From the NCBI RefSeq assembly GCF_003173575.1, contig NZ_QGNY01000008.1, positions 124,001 to 188,000 of the forward strand: DNA of 64,000 nt, in the 5' to 3' direction. This DNA is from Pedobacter paludis. GTDB lineage: Bacteria > Bacteroidota > Bacteroidia > Sphingobacteriales > Sphingobacteriaceae. The notes below the pieces were generated by a model. The model was not told the DNA's origin. It saw only the letters and a program-made list of their open reading frames with translations, and did no database searches. Below, one piece after another: positions 28,128-36,668 of the stretch (position 1 is the stretch's first letter; every line of letters begins with the position of its first letter). A program made the position numbers and the translations under genes.

Positions 28128-28511
28128 CTATTTTGTTTCCAATACCGAAAAAATATTTCCTGCAGGATCTTTAAACCAGGCTATGGATGGCCCACCATTA
28201 TCTCGGGAAATTCCTCTTTCGTCTGTTTTTAGATGCTCTTCGTCATAAATTTCAAACTTTACACCTTTTTCAATTAGCTCATCAACAGCCTGGTCAATGC
28301 TATCAACAGGAAAATTAAGAACCGTAAATGTTGCCGGAGTATGGTTGGGTTTTGGGTAAACCATAACGGTGCTCAAATTTGGAAATTCGATTTCAATAAT
28401 TCCCATCGGATTATCCTTAACTTCCAATCCCAAAACATTTGTATAAAATTCTTTTGCTTTCGATAGGTCATCCACAGAGAATGAACTAAATACCTTTTTG
28501 CTGCTTAACAT
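28128..28511 (-). CDS. VOC (glyoxalase/bleomycin-resistance) family protein
   Basis: This 127-residue protein has the paired beta-alpha-beta-beta-beta modules of the vicinal oxygen chelate fold, starting FSSFSVDDLSKAKEFYTNVLGLEV and ending GNIFSVLE with the usual glutamate metal ligand. Family members include metal-dependent lyases, dioxygenases and binding proteins; the small size fits a homodimer. The substrate is unknown. It lies 101 bases downstream of the DinB gene on the same strand, at the end of the ergothioneine cluster, but the gap leaves co-transcription open. Confidence 0.8.
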   Translation of the reverse strand: MLSSKKVFSSFSVDDLSKAKEFYTNVLGLEVKDNPMGIIEIEFPNLSTVMVYPKPNHTPATFTVLNFPVDSIDQAVDELIEKGVKFEIYDEEHLKTDERGISRDNGGPSIAWFKDPAGNIFSVLETK

Positions 28512-28612
28512 AATCTTGTGTTTTTAAATACCAATTTTGCTTATTTAAATTTCGCTAAAAAACGAGAAGGCGTTAGGGTGGCGATGCGCCAAACATAGGG
28601 GGCAAATAAGCC

Positions 28613-29083
28613 TTAACTTTTCCACGCACCCAATAAGCGTCTTATCACTACAATTTCGGCGATATGATAGGCATTATGATCTGCAACTTGAAATGCTTCC
28701 CTCAAAATCGTTTGCCCATCTCCATGTGGAATGGGCTTAAATAGATCTTCAGACTCCATTAACTTGATAAAACTTTTTAGATCATCATCAATCTGTTTAA
28801 CGGTTGCATTCCAGGTTTCCTGATCTTTTGGTGCTTTTTCTTTCGGCCAGTATTCATCGGGCCATTTGGGCGATTTATGGTTGGCATCCTTACTAAACTC
28901 AAGCATATCCCATTGGGCAATTTTAATGTGGCTTGTTAATTGCCAGATGCTGTAAGGTAGATTGTGCGGCGTTTCTCCAAGCAATTCGAAAGGTAAATCT
29001 GCAATTGCATCTTTTAAACCTACATGCGCCGTTCCACCATTTAAAAGCTTTTTCAGTTCAGAAATTAATATGTCTTTTTCCAT
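28613..29083 (-). CDS. DinB/YfiT-family putative metal-dependent protein
   Basis: I take the ATG at 29083 (MEKDILISELKKLL); an in-frame ATG at 29113 adds ten residues. The 156-residue protein is a four-helix bundle of the DinB superfamily, with candidate metal histidines in SIWQLTSHIKIAQWDML and in DHNAYHIAEI. Characterised relatives include thiol-dependent S-transferases (bacillithiol and mycothiol enzymes), and the N-terminal domain of EgtB belongs to the same superfamily. It lies 57 bases after egtD on the same strand, which makes a thiol-related role possible, but that is inference. Confidence 0.75.
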   Translation of the reverse strand: MEKDILISELKKLLNGGTAHVGLKDAIADLPFELLGETPHNLPYSIWQLTSHIKIAQWDMLEFSKDANHKSPKWPDEYWPKEKAPKDQETWNATVKQIDDDLKSFIKLMESEDLFKPIPHGDGQTILREAFQVADHNAYHIAEIVVIRRLLGAWKS

Positions 29084-29140
29084 AATTTGAATCCTATTTA
29101 TATTTACTAACAAATAGATCTGCTTTCGGTTTAAGAGAAC

Positions 29141-30115
29141 TCAATCGATTGTCCAAACAGAGTCTACAAAATGTCGTTTATCATCAAAAAAGTTGGTAAG
29201 CAATTTAAAACCCGATGATTTTGCAAGCTGATCGATTTCCCTTAATGAATATTTTTGCGAAATTTCCATAAAAACATATTCGTTTTCTTCAAAATTTATG
29301 ACAGCTCTTTCTCCAATTTTAACCTGTTGGTTTTTAAGACTAATGAGATAGCTTTTACAGGCACCAGATTCTGGATCGTATGATGCGTAGTGTTCAAAAT
29401 TTTCGAGTTTAAAGTCTCCGTCTAACTCTCTGTTAATTCTTTGTAGAAGATTTAAATTAAAGGAGCGGGTTATCCCTTCCTGATCATCATAAGCCGAAAG
29501 AATTTGCTGTGGATTTTTTTTCAAATCGAAGCCAACTATCAACATATCATTTTCAGAAAGTACGTTTTTTAATTCAATGCAAAAATTACGGGCTTCCTCA
29601 ACATTCATGTTACCGATGTTTGCACCCATAAACAAAACCACTTTTCTTCTATCAGAAAGTTCAGTTGCTCGTTTAAGCATTTCAAAATAATCTCCGTTTA
29701 ACCCCTGTAAATCTAATTCTGGAAGTTTTAGGGGAAAATTTTCTTCTAAATCTGATATAACATGTTCGGAAATATCGATTGGAAAATAGGTAAACTTATG
29801 CTTTTGATCGATTAATTCTTTAAGGAGATGAATAGATTTTGTGGCATCTCCCGCACCAAGCTCAATAAGATCAAATGCATCACCATGTGCCGAAATTACT
29901 TGTACAAGTTCGCTGGTTTGATTGGAAAGAATGTCCATTTCTGCGTTCGTTAAATAATATTCTTCCATATTCATAATCTGCTGGAAAATATAATCGCCAG
30001 TTTCATCGTAGAAATATTTGGAATGCATAAACTTCGGATCGGATTTCAAACCGATTAACGTTTCTTCCAAAAATTGTGTTTTGTTTGTTGCTGTTTCTGT
30101 GGTAATGATGCTCAT
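29141..30115 (-). CDS. egtD: L-histidine N-alpha-methyltransferase EgtD
   Basis: The 324-residue protein matches EgtD in length and motifs: FMHSKYFYDETGDYIFQQI near the start, the SAM-binding IELGAGDATKSIHLL (about 102-116), and GANIGNM with the EgtD-type C terminus (YVFMEISQKYSLREID). EgtD trimethylates histidine with three SAM to give hercynine, the first step of ergothioneine biosynthesis. The start lies 8 bases after egtB, so the two are co-transcribed. No egtA, egtC or egtE lies nearby, so the C-S lyase must be encoded elsewhere. Confidence 0.95.
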   Translation of the reverse strand: MSIITTETATNKTQFLEETLIGLKSDPKFMHSKYFYDETGDYIFQQIMNMEEYYLTNAEMDILSNQTSELVQVISAHGDAFDLIELGAGDATKSIHLLKELIDQKHKFTYFPIDISEHVISDLEENFPLKLPELDLQGLNGDYFEMLKRATELSDRRKVVLFMGANIGNMNVEEARNFCIELKNVLSENDMLIVGFDLKKNPQQILSAYDDQEGITRSFNLNLLQRINRELDGDFKLENFEHYASYDPESGACKSYLISLKNQQVKIGERAVINFEENEYVFMEISQKYSLREIDQLAKSSGFKLLTNFFDDKRHFVDSVWTID

Positions 30116-30123
30116 AAACTTGA

Positions 30124-31272
30124 TTATTTAACCAGGCGAATACCTGTAAACTGCCATCTTAAATTTGGGTGAAAAAAATTTCGATAAGTAATGCGGCTGT
30201 GGTTTTCTGGTGTAGCTGCTGATGCGCCTCGCAGTACTTTTTGATTGACCATAAATTTCCCATTGTACTCGCCGATTGCCCCCGGCGCTTTACTAAAACC
30301 TGGATAGGGCAAATATGCACTTTCTGTCCACTCCCATCGTTGCCCCCAATCGAAGTGTTTAGCCGCAATTTCCCATTCAAATTCTGTTGGCAATCTCATG
30401 CCTTTCCAGCTGGCAAAGGCATAAGCTTCATAATAACTAACATGAGTTAAAATCTGGCTTTTATCTAATTTTTGTAGCCCTGAAAATGTATAATTAAACC
30501 ATTCTCCATCAATTAAATGCCAATACATTGGTGCAGAAATTTGGTTTGTTTTTACCCAATCCCAACCTTCAGCATGCCAATAATTAAAATTTTGATAACC
30601 ACCGGCTTCTATAAATTCTAAATATTCTGCGTTGTTGATCAAATTAGAACTGATAGAAAAAGTGTTTAGGTAAACCTTGTGTCTGTTAAGTTCATTATCG
30701 AAATGAAATGCATCTCCCTGATAACCAATTTCATAAACACCCTCTTCAATGGTAATTAATTCTGTTTCACTTATTTTTGAAGAATCCGTTTCCCAATCCT
30801 TATCATAAGCTGGAAACAGCGGATTATTTCCTAAAATGTATTTAATATCGGTAATTAAGAGTTCTTGATGTTGCTGTTCGTGGTTAAAGCCGAGATCGAT
30901 CAGTTCTTTTAGTTCTCCATTGATTGGCTTATTTAAAAATCTCACCATCGCTTCATCTACATAAGTCCTGTATTTATAAATGTCGGCTACGCTTGGTCTG
31001 CTCAAATTCCCCCTATCGGTTCGAATTACACGGTTGCCAACGGTTTCATAATAGCTATTGAAAACATAATTATAATTCTCATCATATTCCTGATAGCCAA
31101 TAGCATGGGGTTTTAGCAAAAATGTTTCGAAAAACCAAGTCGTGTGACCTAAATGCCACTTTGGTGGACTTACATCAACAATTGGCTGAACTACATAATC
31201 TTCAGTAGCTAATGGCGCACAGATTTTTTCAGAATATTTCCTAATCTGGATGTATTGTTCTGCAAGATTCAT
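30124..31272 (-). CDS. egtB: Hercynine oxygenase (sulfoxide synthase) EgtB
   Basis: The 382-residue protein has the EgtB layout: an N-terminal DinB-like domain with the three iron ligands (His43 in KWHLGHTTWFFETF, His131 and His135 in HEQQHQELL) and a C-terminal formylglycine-generating-enzyme-like domain (about 185-382, ISSNLINNAEYLEFIEAGGY, MRLPTEFEWEIAAK, WQFTGIRLV). It joins hercynine to a thiol with oxygen. The absence of egtA and egtC suggests that cysteine, not gamma-glutamylcysteine, is the sulfur donor. The start overlaps the transporter stop by one base (TAATG). Assignment to EgtB rather than ovothiol synthase rests on length and on the adjacent egtD. Confidence 0.93.
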   Translation of the reverse strand: MNLAEQYIQIRKYSEKICAPLATEDYVVQPIVDVSPPKWHLGHTTWFFETFLLKPHAIGYQEYDENYNYVFNSYYETVGNRVIRTDRGNLSRPSVADIYKYRTYVDEAMVRFLNKPINGELKELIDLGFNHEQQHQELLITDIKYILGNNPLFPAYDKDWETDSSKISETELITIEEGVYEIGYQGDAFHFDNELNRHKVYLNTFSISSNLINNAEYLEFIEAGGYQNFNYWHAEGWDWVKTNQISAPMYWHLIDGEWFNYTFSGLQKLDKSQILTHVSYYEAYAFASWKGMRLPTEFEWEIAAKHFDWGQRWEWTESAYLPYPGFSKAPGAIGEYNGKFMVNQKVLRGASAATPENHSRITYRNFFHPNLRWQFTGIRLVK

Positions 31273-32843
31273 TAATTTTTATCTAGATAGTTTTTAAGGT
31301 CTGTAATCGTATTAACATTTAATAGTTTTGATTGTTTTTGCCTCATCATAAGTGCGTAAGAATTGTTAAATCCAATCGCTTTCAACCATTTTATGCCGTA
31401 TTTCTTTTTAAACTCACTACTAACATAATTGTAAGTTCTAGTTTTATCGTGCGCAATTTCTTTTGAAAGTTTTGGGTTGGGCTGCAGTAATACTAAAAGC
31501 CCTGTTCCGGTATATTCTGGATAGAAATCGATTTGATCATTCACCAAAGCATCGAAACAAATTTTAGTACCTCCTAATCCGGTTTTAGTCGAAACAGTAT
31601 AATCAGTATTTCCTTTAATCAACATGCTGTACATTTCGGCCAAAATATATTGTTCACCGAAGATTTTCGAACCAATTCGAACCATACCATCCTTACCATT
31701 TCGCGGATTTTTATAGAGGCTATTTTTAATTAGAAAATCTTTCGCAACCTTTTCTGGTGATTCATGGAGGTAATCGGTTTTATAATTTAAATCCGTCATA
31801 ATCGAATCGGTAATTTTTCCCGAAAGAAGATTCAATACTTTTTCGAGTTCGGGGAATTTTTTTAACGATCCTGCTCTAACAATTGGCGCAGCATAATATG
31901 GTGGAAAAATCCCCTTATCGTCTTTTAAAATTTTAAGGTCAAATGCTTTCAATCGTCCATCGGTAGAATAACCGCTAATTACATCAAGTTCTTTTAAATA
32001 AGCTGCTTTGTACATTACCGCATCACTAATTACAATGGTGTGAATTTTAAGTCCGTATTCGGATTTTAATCCAAGATCCCCATCTTGCCTGCCCATAAAT
32101 TCGGGGGTAAACCCGGCTGTTAACTTTGAACCATAAGCGGAAGGCAGAATGTAAAAAGCACTCAGAACAATAATTAATATTGGGAATACATAGAGCACTT
32201 TCCTCAGTTTTTTAAAATCCATTTTCTGAATGATCGACAATAGAGAATCAAGAATAATGGCCAATAAGGCAGCCGGAATTGCTCCAGCCAGAATCATATT
32301 GGTATTGTTAAGCGAGATGCCACCAAAAATAAATTCTCCCAATCCGCCAGCGGCGATGTAGGAAGCAAGTGTTGCAACCCCAACATTTATAACTGTTGCA
32401 GTACGAATCCCAGCTAAAATAACAGGCATGGCCAATGGCAATTCTACCTTAAAAAGAATTTGTATTTTGCTCATACCCAGCGCTCTTGCCGATTCTATAA
32501 TGTATCTGTCGATTCCGATTATGCCGGTATACATATTTCTAATAATGGGCAGTAAGGCATAAATTAATAATGCAACAATGGCCGGCTTTGCACCAATCCC
32601 TAAAACCGGAATCATAAAACCCAATAACGCAATGCTTGGTACAGTTTGCAATATGCCTGCTATACCCAAAATACTGCTCGAAAGTTTTCGCTTCCGGGCA
32701 ATTAAAATCCCTAAGGGAAGACCGATTGCAATGGCAAAAAGAAGAGAAATAAACGTTAAACCGAGATGTTGTAAAGTCTGGTTCAGCAGTTTATCCGACT
32801 GTTGAAACATAAAGCCCCATAAAGTTTGCTGTTGCTCATTCAT
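31272..32843 (-). CDS. ABC permease fused to a circularly permuted OpuCC/EgtU-type binding domain
   Basis: The 523-residue protein begins with an ABC permease domain (about 10-235: HLGLTFISLLFAIAIGLPLG, then the coupling segment ESARALGMSKIQILFKVELP). A binding domain follows outside the membrane. Its parts come in reverse order: GFTPEFMGR with YSTDGRLKAFDLKILKDD comes first, and VRIGSKIFGEQYILAEM with YPEYTGTGL and FNNSYALMM comes last, ending at ITDLKNYL. In OpuCC/EgtU-type proteins the second part comes first. The ligand class is quaternary amines: glycine betaine, choline, or ergothioneine as in EgtU. Overlap by one base with egtB and by eight with the ATPase gene makes ergothioneine or hercynine the best guess. 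Confidence 0.9.
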   Translation of the reverse strand: MNEQQQTLWGFMFQQSDKLLNQTLQHLGLTFISLLFAIAIGLPLGILIARKRKLSSSILGIAGILQTVPSIALLGFMIPVLGIGAKPAIVALLIYALLPIIRNMYTGIIGIDRYIIESARALGMSKIQILFKVELPLAMPVILAGIRTATVINVGVATLASYIAAGGLGEFIFGGISLNNTNMILAGAIPAALLAIILDSLLSIIQKMDFKKLRKVLYVFPILIIVLSAFYILPSAYGSKLTAGFTPEFMGRQDGDLGLKSEYGLKIHTIVISDAVMYKAAYLKELDVISGYSTDGRLKAFDLKILKDDKGIFPPYYAAPIVRAGSLKKFPELEKVLNLLSGKITDSIMTDLNYKTDYLHESPEKVAKDFLIKNSLYKNPRNGKDGMVRIGSKIFGEQYILAEMYSMLIKGNTDYTVSTKTGLGGTKICFDALVNDQIDFYPEYTGTGLLVLLQPNPKLSKEIAHDKTRTYNYVSSEFKKKYGIKWLKAIGFNNSYALMMRQKQSKLLNVNTITDLKNYLDKN

Positions 32844-33798
32844 GCCGATTGTTATATTTATATCGATTAAATGCCTGAGTTAACTGTTGGAAATCAACGG
32901 ATTTTATTTCGTTATGTTGATTGGAAATTTGAACTTTTCCTTTAGAAACAGATCTAATTTTTTCCATTGCATCCCAAACATTTGATGATGAAAGTAAAGG
33001 TTTTTCTTCGGTTGAAATTTTATCTGATGAAAGATAGCTCCATACATCATCAATTGTAACCACTTTAAATTCAAGCGTTAAACGTTGTCCATCCAAAAAT
33101 TTTCTCGCAAAATCATTTATCGGATTATAAAGAAGATCTTTAGGTGTGCCAATTTGAATAATTTCTCCCTGATCCATTAAACAGACGCGATCTGCAAGTT
33201 CGAAAGCTTCCTGAACATCATGAGTAACCATTACAATTGTTTTCCGCTTCAATTCTTCCAAGGCCTTAAATTCTGCCTGAATGCTGGCCCGGGTTACATT
33301 ATCCAGCGCACCGAAAGGCTCATCCATCAAAAGTATGGCGGGGTCTGTAACCAGAGCACGGGCAAGACCAACACGTTGCTGTTGCCCACCGCTTAACTCA
33401 TGAGGAAACATTTTTAAACAGCTAGCTGGTAAATGGAGTTTTTTAATTAAATCTATTATTCTTTGATCTGTTTTTTCTTTATCCCACTTTAAAAGTTTTG
33501 GAACAACTGATATATTTTCGGCAATGTTATAATGTGGAAACAAACCGATATTTTGCATGACGTAACCAATGCCTCGGCGAAGAATCTCAGGATTTTGATT
33601 GGTAATGTCTTCGTCGTTGATGATAATTTCGCCACTATCTGGTTCTATTAAGCGATTAATCATTTTAAGCGTTGTTGTTTTGCCACAACCACTGGTGCCG
33701 AGCAAAACCAGATTTTCTTTCTCGTTTACCTTAAATGAAATCTGTTTTACAGCCTGCGTATTTCCAAAACTTTTACTAACGCTTTTTAATTCAATCAT
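32836..33798 (-). CDS. ABC transporter ATPase, OpuCA/ProV/EgtV type
   Basis: The 320-residue protein has Walker A (GTSGCGKTT, about 34-42), the ABC signature LSGGQQQRVGLARAL, Walker B (ILLMDEPFGALD) and the switch histidine in VMVTHDVQEAF. The C-terminal 80 residues are a shortened, degenerate remainder of the CBS region that OpuCA/ProV proteins carry, so ionic-strength sensing through CBS domains is unlikely. It drives the permease-binding fusion encoded next, with an 8-base overlap. In the ergothioneine operon context it would be the EgtV-type partner; the ligand assignment is inferred. Confidence 0.93.
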   Translation of the reverse strand: MIELKSVSKSFGNTQAVKQISFKVNEKENLVLLGTSGCGKTTTLKMINRLIEPDSGEIIINDEDITNQNPEILRRGIGYVMQNIGLFPHYNIAENISVVPKLLKWDKEKTDQRIIDLIKKLHLPASCLKMFPHELSGGQQQRVGLARALVTDPAILLMDEPFGALDNVTRASIQAEFKALEELKRKTIVMVTHDVQEAFELADRVCLMDQGEIIQIGTPKDLLYNPINDFARKFLDGQRLTLEFKVVTIDDVWSYLSSDKISTEEKPLLSSSNVWDAMEKIRSVSKGKVQISNQHNEIKSVDFQQLTQAFNRYKYNNRHE

Positions 33799-33806
33799 TT
33801 GATAAA

Positions 33807-35192
33807 TTAATCTTCGATTTTCATGAATAGATTATTTAATGATTCGGAATAAGTTGGATGCGCAAATACGCAATACCTAATCCGATCATAAGTAATTCCG
33901 CCCTCTACTGCCATTTCTAATACCGACATAATTTCGCCGCCTTCTGATGCAAGAATCGATGCACCAAGAATTTTTTTTGTATCTACATCTACAACGGCCT
34001 TCATCATGCCTAAAGTTTCATTCGTTTCGATGGCCCTTGCTACTTGCGACATTGGCATTTTCGCCACTTTGTAGTTTAATCCCTTTTCTTTTGCCTCGTT
34101 TTCTGATAAACCAATTCGCCCAAGTTGCGGATCAGTAAACATGCAATACGGTACAGGTCGATCAGAAATGGTATAGTTTGTATTTTCGATTAAGTTACGA
34201 TAAACTATTGTGTAATCATTATAAGCAATGTGCGTAAAAGCTGGGCCACCTTTCACATCTCCTAAGGCAAAAATCCCTTTTACATTGGTTTCGAGCTTTT
34301 CGCTTACAATTATATTTCCTTTATCATCTGTTTTAACCCCAGCCAATTCTAAGCCTAATTTTTCGGTTTGTGGCTTTCTACCAGTTGCAATTAGTACATG
34401 GCTACAGGTTATTTTATGATTTTTACCTTTCGATTTCACATTAAGAATAAGTTTGTTTTTCTTCTCCTCTTTAATTTCGGCAATCTCGGTGTTTGTTAAA
34501 ATTTCGATTTCTTCCCTTTTAAAAATTTCACTAATCTCATTGGAAATATCCTCATCCTCTCTTCCCATAATGCGATTGGACTTTTCTAGAATGGTTACCT
34601 GACTTCCAAAACGGCGGAGCATCTGTCCAAATTCTAACCCAATGTAATTCCCGCCAACCACAACTAAGTGTTCGGGGACATCTTCAAGATCCTGAATGGT
34701 TGTAGAAGTTAGAAAATCAATTTCCGAAAGACCTTCAATGTCGGGAACAACAGTTGTGGCGCCTGTATTTATAAAAATCCAATCGGCAGTTACTTTTTCT
34801 TCTTTGCCAGCGCTTGTAGTTATAGTCAATTCTTTTGATGCCGAAAATTTGGCTTCTCCGTGAAATACTGTTAAACCTTTCGTTGTTTCTAAACCTTTTT
34901 GGGCAGAGGCTCTAAAAGTTTCAACAATTTCGTCTTTACGATTTTTTATTTTTTTTAGATTGACCTTAACATCAGTAATTTCGATTCCAAGTTCGCTTGC
35001 CTTTTTGGCTTGATAAACTGCTCTTGCAGAAGCTACCATTGCCTTTGTAGGCGTACAACCCACATTTATGCAGGTTCCGCCAATATTGCCTTTTTCTATT
35101 ATAGCTGTTTTCTTCCCAGCTTGTGCAAGTTTTTTTGCCAGTGGAACACCAGCCTGACCGGAACCGATTATAATGGCGTCAAAATGTTTCAT
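33807..35192 (-). CDS. FAD-dependent pyridine nucleotide-disulfide oxidoreductase
   Basis: The 461-residue protein is a full-length class I flavin disulfide reductase. It has an N-terminal FAD-binding GSGQAG motif, the redox-active pair Cys41-Cys46 in GGTCINVGC, an NAD(P)-binding VVVGGNYIGLEFG, the second FAD motif GIFALGDVKGG, and the C-terminal dimer-interface HPTYSE active-site base. It lacks the extra N- and C-terminal cysteines of mercuric reductase. Substrates in this family range from glutathione and trypanothione to RclA-type copper(II). The gene is first in the operon, 8 bases before the ATPase gene, so a role in thiol redox with ergothioneine is attractive but unproven. Confidence 0.9.
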   Translation of the reverse strand: MKHFDAIIIGSGQAGVPLAKKLAQAGKKTAIIEKGNIGGTCINVGCTPTKAMVASARAVYQAKKASELGIEITDVKVNLKKIKNRKDEIVETFRASAQKGLETTKGLTVFHGEAKFSASKELTITTSAGKEEKVTADWIFINTGATTVVPDIEGLSEIDFLTSTTIQDLEDVPEHLVVVGGNYIGLEFGQMLRRFGSQVTILEKSNRIMGREDEDISNEISEIFKREEIEILTNTEIAEIKEEKKNKLILNVKSKGKNHKITCSHVLIATGRKPQTEKLGLELAGVKTDDKGNIIVSEKLETNVKGIFALGDVKGGPAFTHIAYNDYTIVYRNLIENTNYTISDRPVPYCMFTDPQLGRIGLSENEAKEKGLNYKVAKMPMSQVARAIETNETLGMMKAVVDVDTKKILGASILASEGGEIMSVLEMAVEGGITYDRIRYCVFAHPTYSESLNNLFMKIED

Positions 35193-35322
35193 ATTTTGTT
35201 GTATTTGGATTCTTTAAATTAATAAGAATCACGAATATAACAGCAAGGTAATGGCAATGTTTGATACCGTTAAATTTAAATTAAAACTTAACTAAATAAT
35301 AACAATAAGAAGGAAAATAGAT

Positions 35323-35727
35323 TTATTTGGCTGGCTTTCTCGAGAGTTTTTTTTCTTTTATAATAATCTCGTTTATTGCGTTCAAAAATTCAGGAAAGAG
35401 TACAGGCTTTACAATATACTTATCGCAATCAACAGAAAATGCATCTAGGGCATATTCTTTATAGCTGGTTACAAATATTAAATATTTTACCTTATCACGA
35501 AGTACTCTCGCTACATCAATCCCGGAAATATCCATTCGAATATCAAGAAATAAGAAATCGATTAAATCATCCTTGGTTATCTGATTTAGTGCTTTTAAAG
35601 GTTCGGTAAAAGTATAAATGGTTTCTATCTTAGCGATTTTAGAAATGTAATTGCTAAGAATATCAACAGTCATGCGGTCATCATCGATAATTGCACATCT
35701 GTATTTGGGTAAGGTAGAGGCTTTCAT
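35323..35727 (-). CDS. Single-domain response regulator of the LytTR receiver type
   Basis: The 134-residue protein is a receiver domain with the acidic cluster IIDDDRM (14-17), phosphoacceptor Asp62 in FLFLDIRM, switch Thr in FVTSYKEYALDAF and Lys in YIVKPV. The loop wording is that of receivers normally fused to a LytTR DNA-binding domain, but the protein ends about 20 residues after the receiver in a lysine-rich tail. It may therefore be a truncated relative that works through protein contacts. Its kinase is not adjacent; the PAS kinase at 37491 is a possible partner. Confidence 0.85.
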   Translation of the reverse strand: MKASTLPKYRCAIIDDDRMTVDILSNYISKIAKIETIYTFTEPLKALNQITKDDLIDFLFLDIRMDISGIDVARVLRDKVKYLIFVTSYKEYALDAFSVDCDKYIVKPVLFPEFLNAINEIIIKEKKLSRKPAK

Positions 35728-36149
35728 TTAGTTAGTTATACACAGCCGAAAGCAAACTACGAGCCAAAAACATTCAAACAACTTTTAAGAAAGCTAACTT
35801 GCTTATAAACAGAAAGTTGAAACAAAAAAGCTTTTCCAAATATTAATAATTTGTTAAATGCAGATTAATTATCCTTTAAAATAGGCATTTTTATCATTCT
35901 ACCTTAAATATTTTGGCCCATACCATCGCTGGTTAAAATATCGGATATATCATCTAAAAACGATCGCATATTTCTATAGAACTTGCTAACCATTTCAGCG
36001 AATTAGAATTAAAAAACTGTCATCAGTAAGTTTTCCAAAACTGTTTATGGCCTAATTAGCGATAAGTGTTTGGGAACTGAATTTGCAATTGGAGATCGGA
36101 AATTCACAAAACGTTAAAATCAAGTATTTATACTTGAATTAATACGTTT
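35728..36149. other. Intergenic region with an 18-bp perfect palindrome
   Basis: These 422 AT-rich bases hold no gene that I can support. The only structure is the perfect palindrome TCAAGTATTTATACTTGA at 36120-36137, 12 bases after the stop of the ECF sigma gene on the minus strand. It could be a weak terminator (four T follow on the minus strand) or an operator. Confidence 0.5.
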
Positions 36150-36668
36150 CTAAGTATTAACCCCTACATTATAGTTTTTAAGCATCTTTTTTAAAAGAAT
36201 TCGAGAAAGGTGAATCTTCGTTTTAACGGTGCCTAGGGGAATTTTCATTTCGTCGGCTATTTCATGGTATTTATATCCTTCAAAATATCTTGTAAAACAA
36301 TATCTACAATCTGTTGGCAAGCAAGACAGTGCTTTTTGAATGTCTTCCATCATGAACTTATTTGTTCCATGGTTTAAGGAAGCACTCTGAAATAATTGTA
36401 CGGATGTTAGTTCATCACCCTGGGTTACAATTTCATTTTTGCGTTTCGCTTTATGATAGTGATTTAAAAATGTGTTTTTTAATATGGTAAAAAGCCATGC
36501 TCGAACGTTGCTACCCAATTCGAATTTTGCAGAAAAGCGGAAGGCTTTCATAAAGGTATCCTGCACCAAATCTGCAGCATCATCTTCATCTCTTGTATAA
36601 GCAAAAGCACGGTCCAAAAGGGATTGCTTATATTGGTAAATGTCACACTTAAAATTTAAGCTTTCCAT
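36150..36668 (-). CDS. ECF sigma-70 factor without adjacent anti-sigma factor
   Basis: The 172-residue protein has region 2 (AFAYTRDEDDAADLVQDTFMKAFRF, about 17-42, and NVRAWLFTILKNTFLNHYHK) and region 4 (about 108-165, ending EIADEMKIPLGTVKTKIHLSR). It is closely similar in layout and motifs to the ECF factor at 47304. No FecR or other anti-sigma gene is adjacent. It lies 132 bases downstream of the LuxR-type regulator gene on the same strand, so it may be controlled by that two-component system at the transcript level. Confidence 0.92.
   Translation of the reverse strand: MESLNFKCDIYQYKQSLLDRAFAYTRDEDDAADLVQDTFMKAFRFSAKFELGSNVRAWLFTILKNTFLNHYHKAKRKNEIVTQGDELTSVQLFQSASLNHGTNKFMMEDIQKALSCLPTDCRYCFTRYFEGYKYHEIADEMKIPLGTVKTKIHLSRILLKKMLKNYNVGVNT

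Noticed and set aside
31272..33798. Plain osmoprotectant (glycine betaine) transporter
   Set aside because: Not excluded, but the one-base overlap with egtB and the shortened CBS region of the ATPase favour a thiol-related ligand over osmoregulation.
33807..35192. Mercuric reductase
   Set aside because: It has the CINVGC redox pair but no N-terminal metal-binding domain and no C-terminal cysteine pair, and no mer genes are near.
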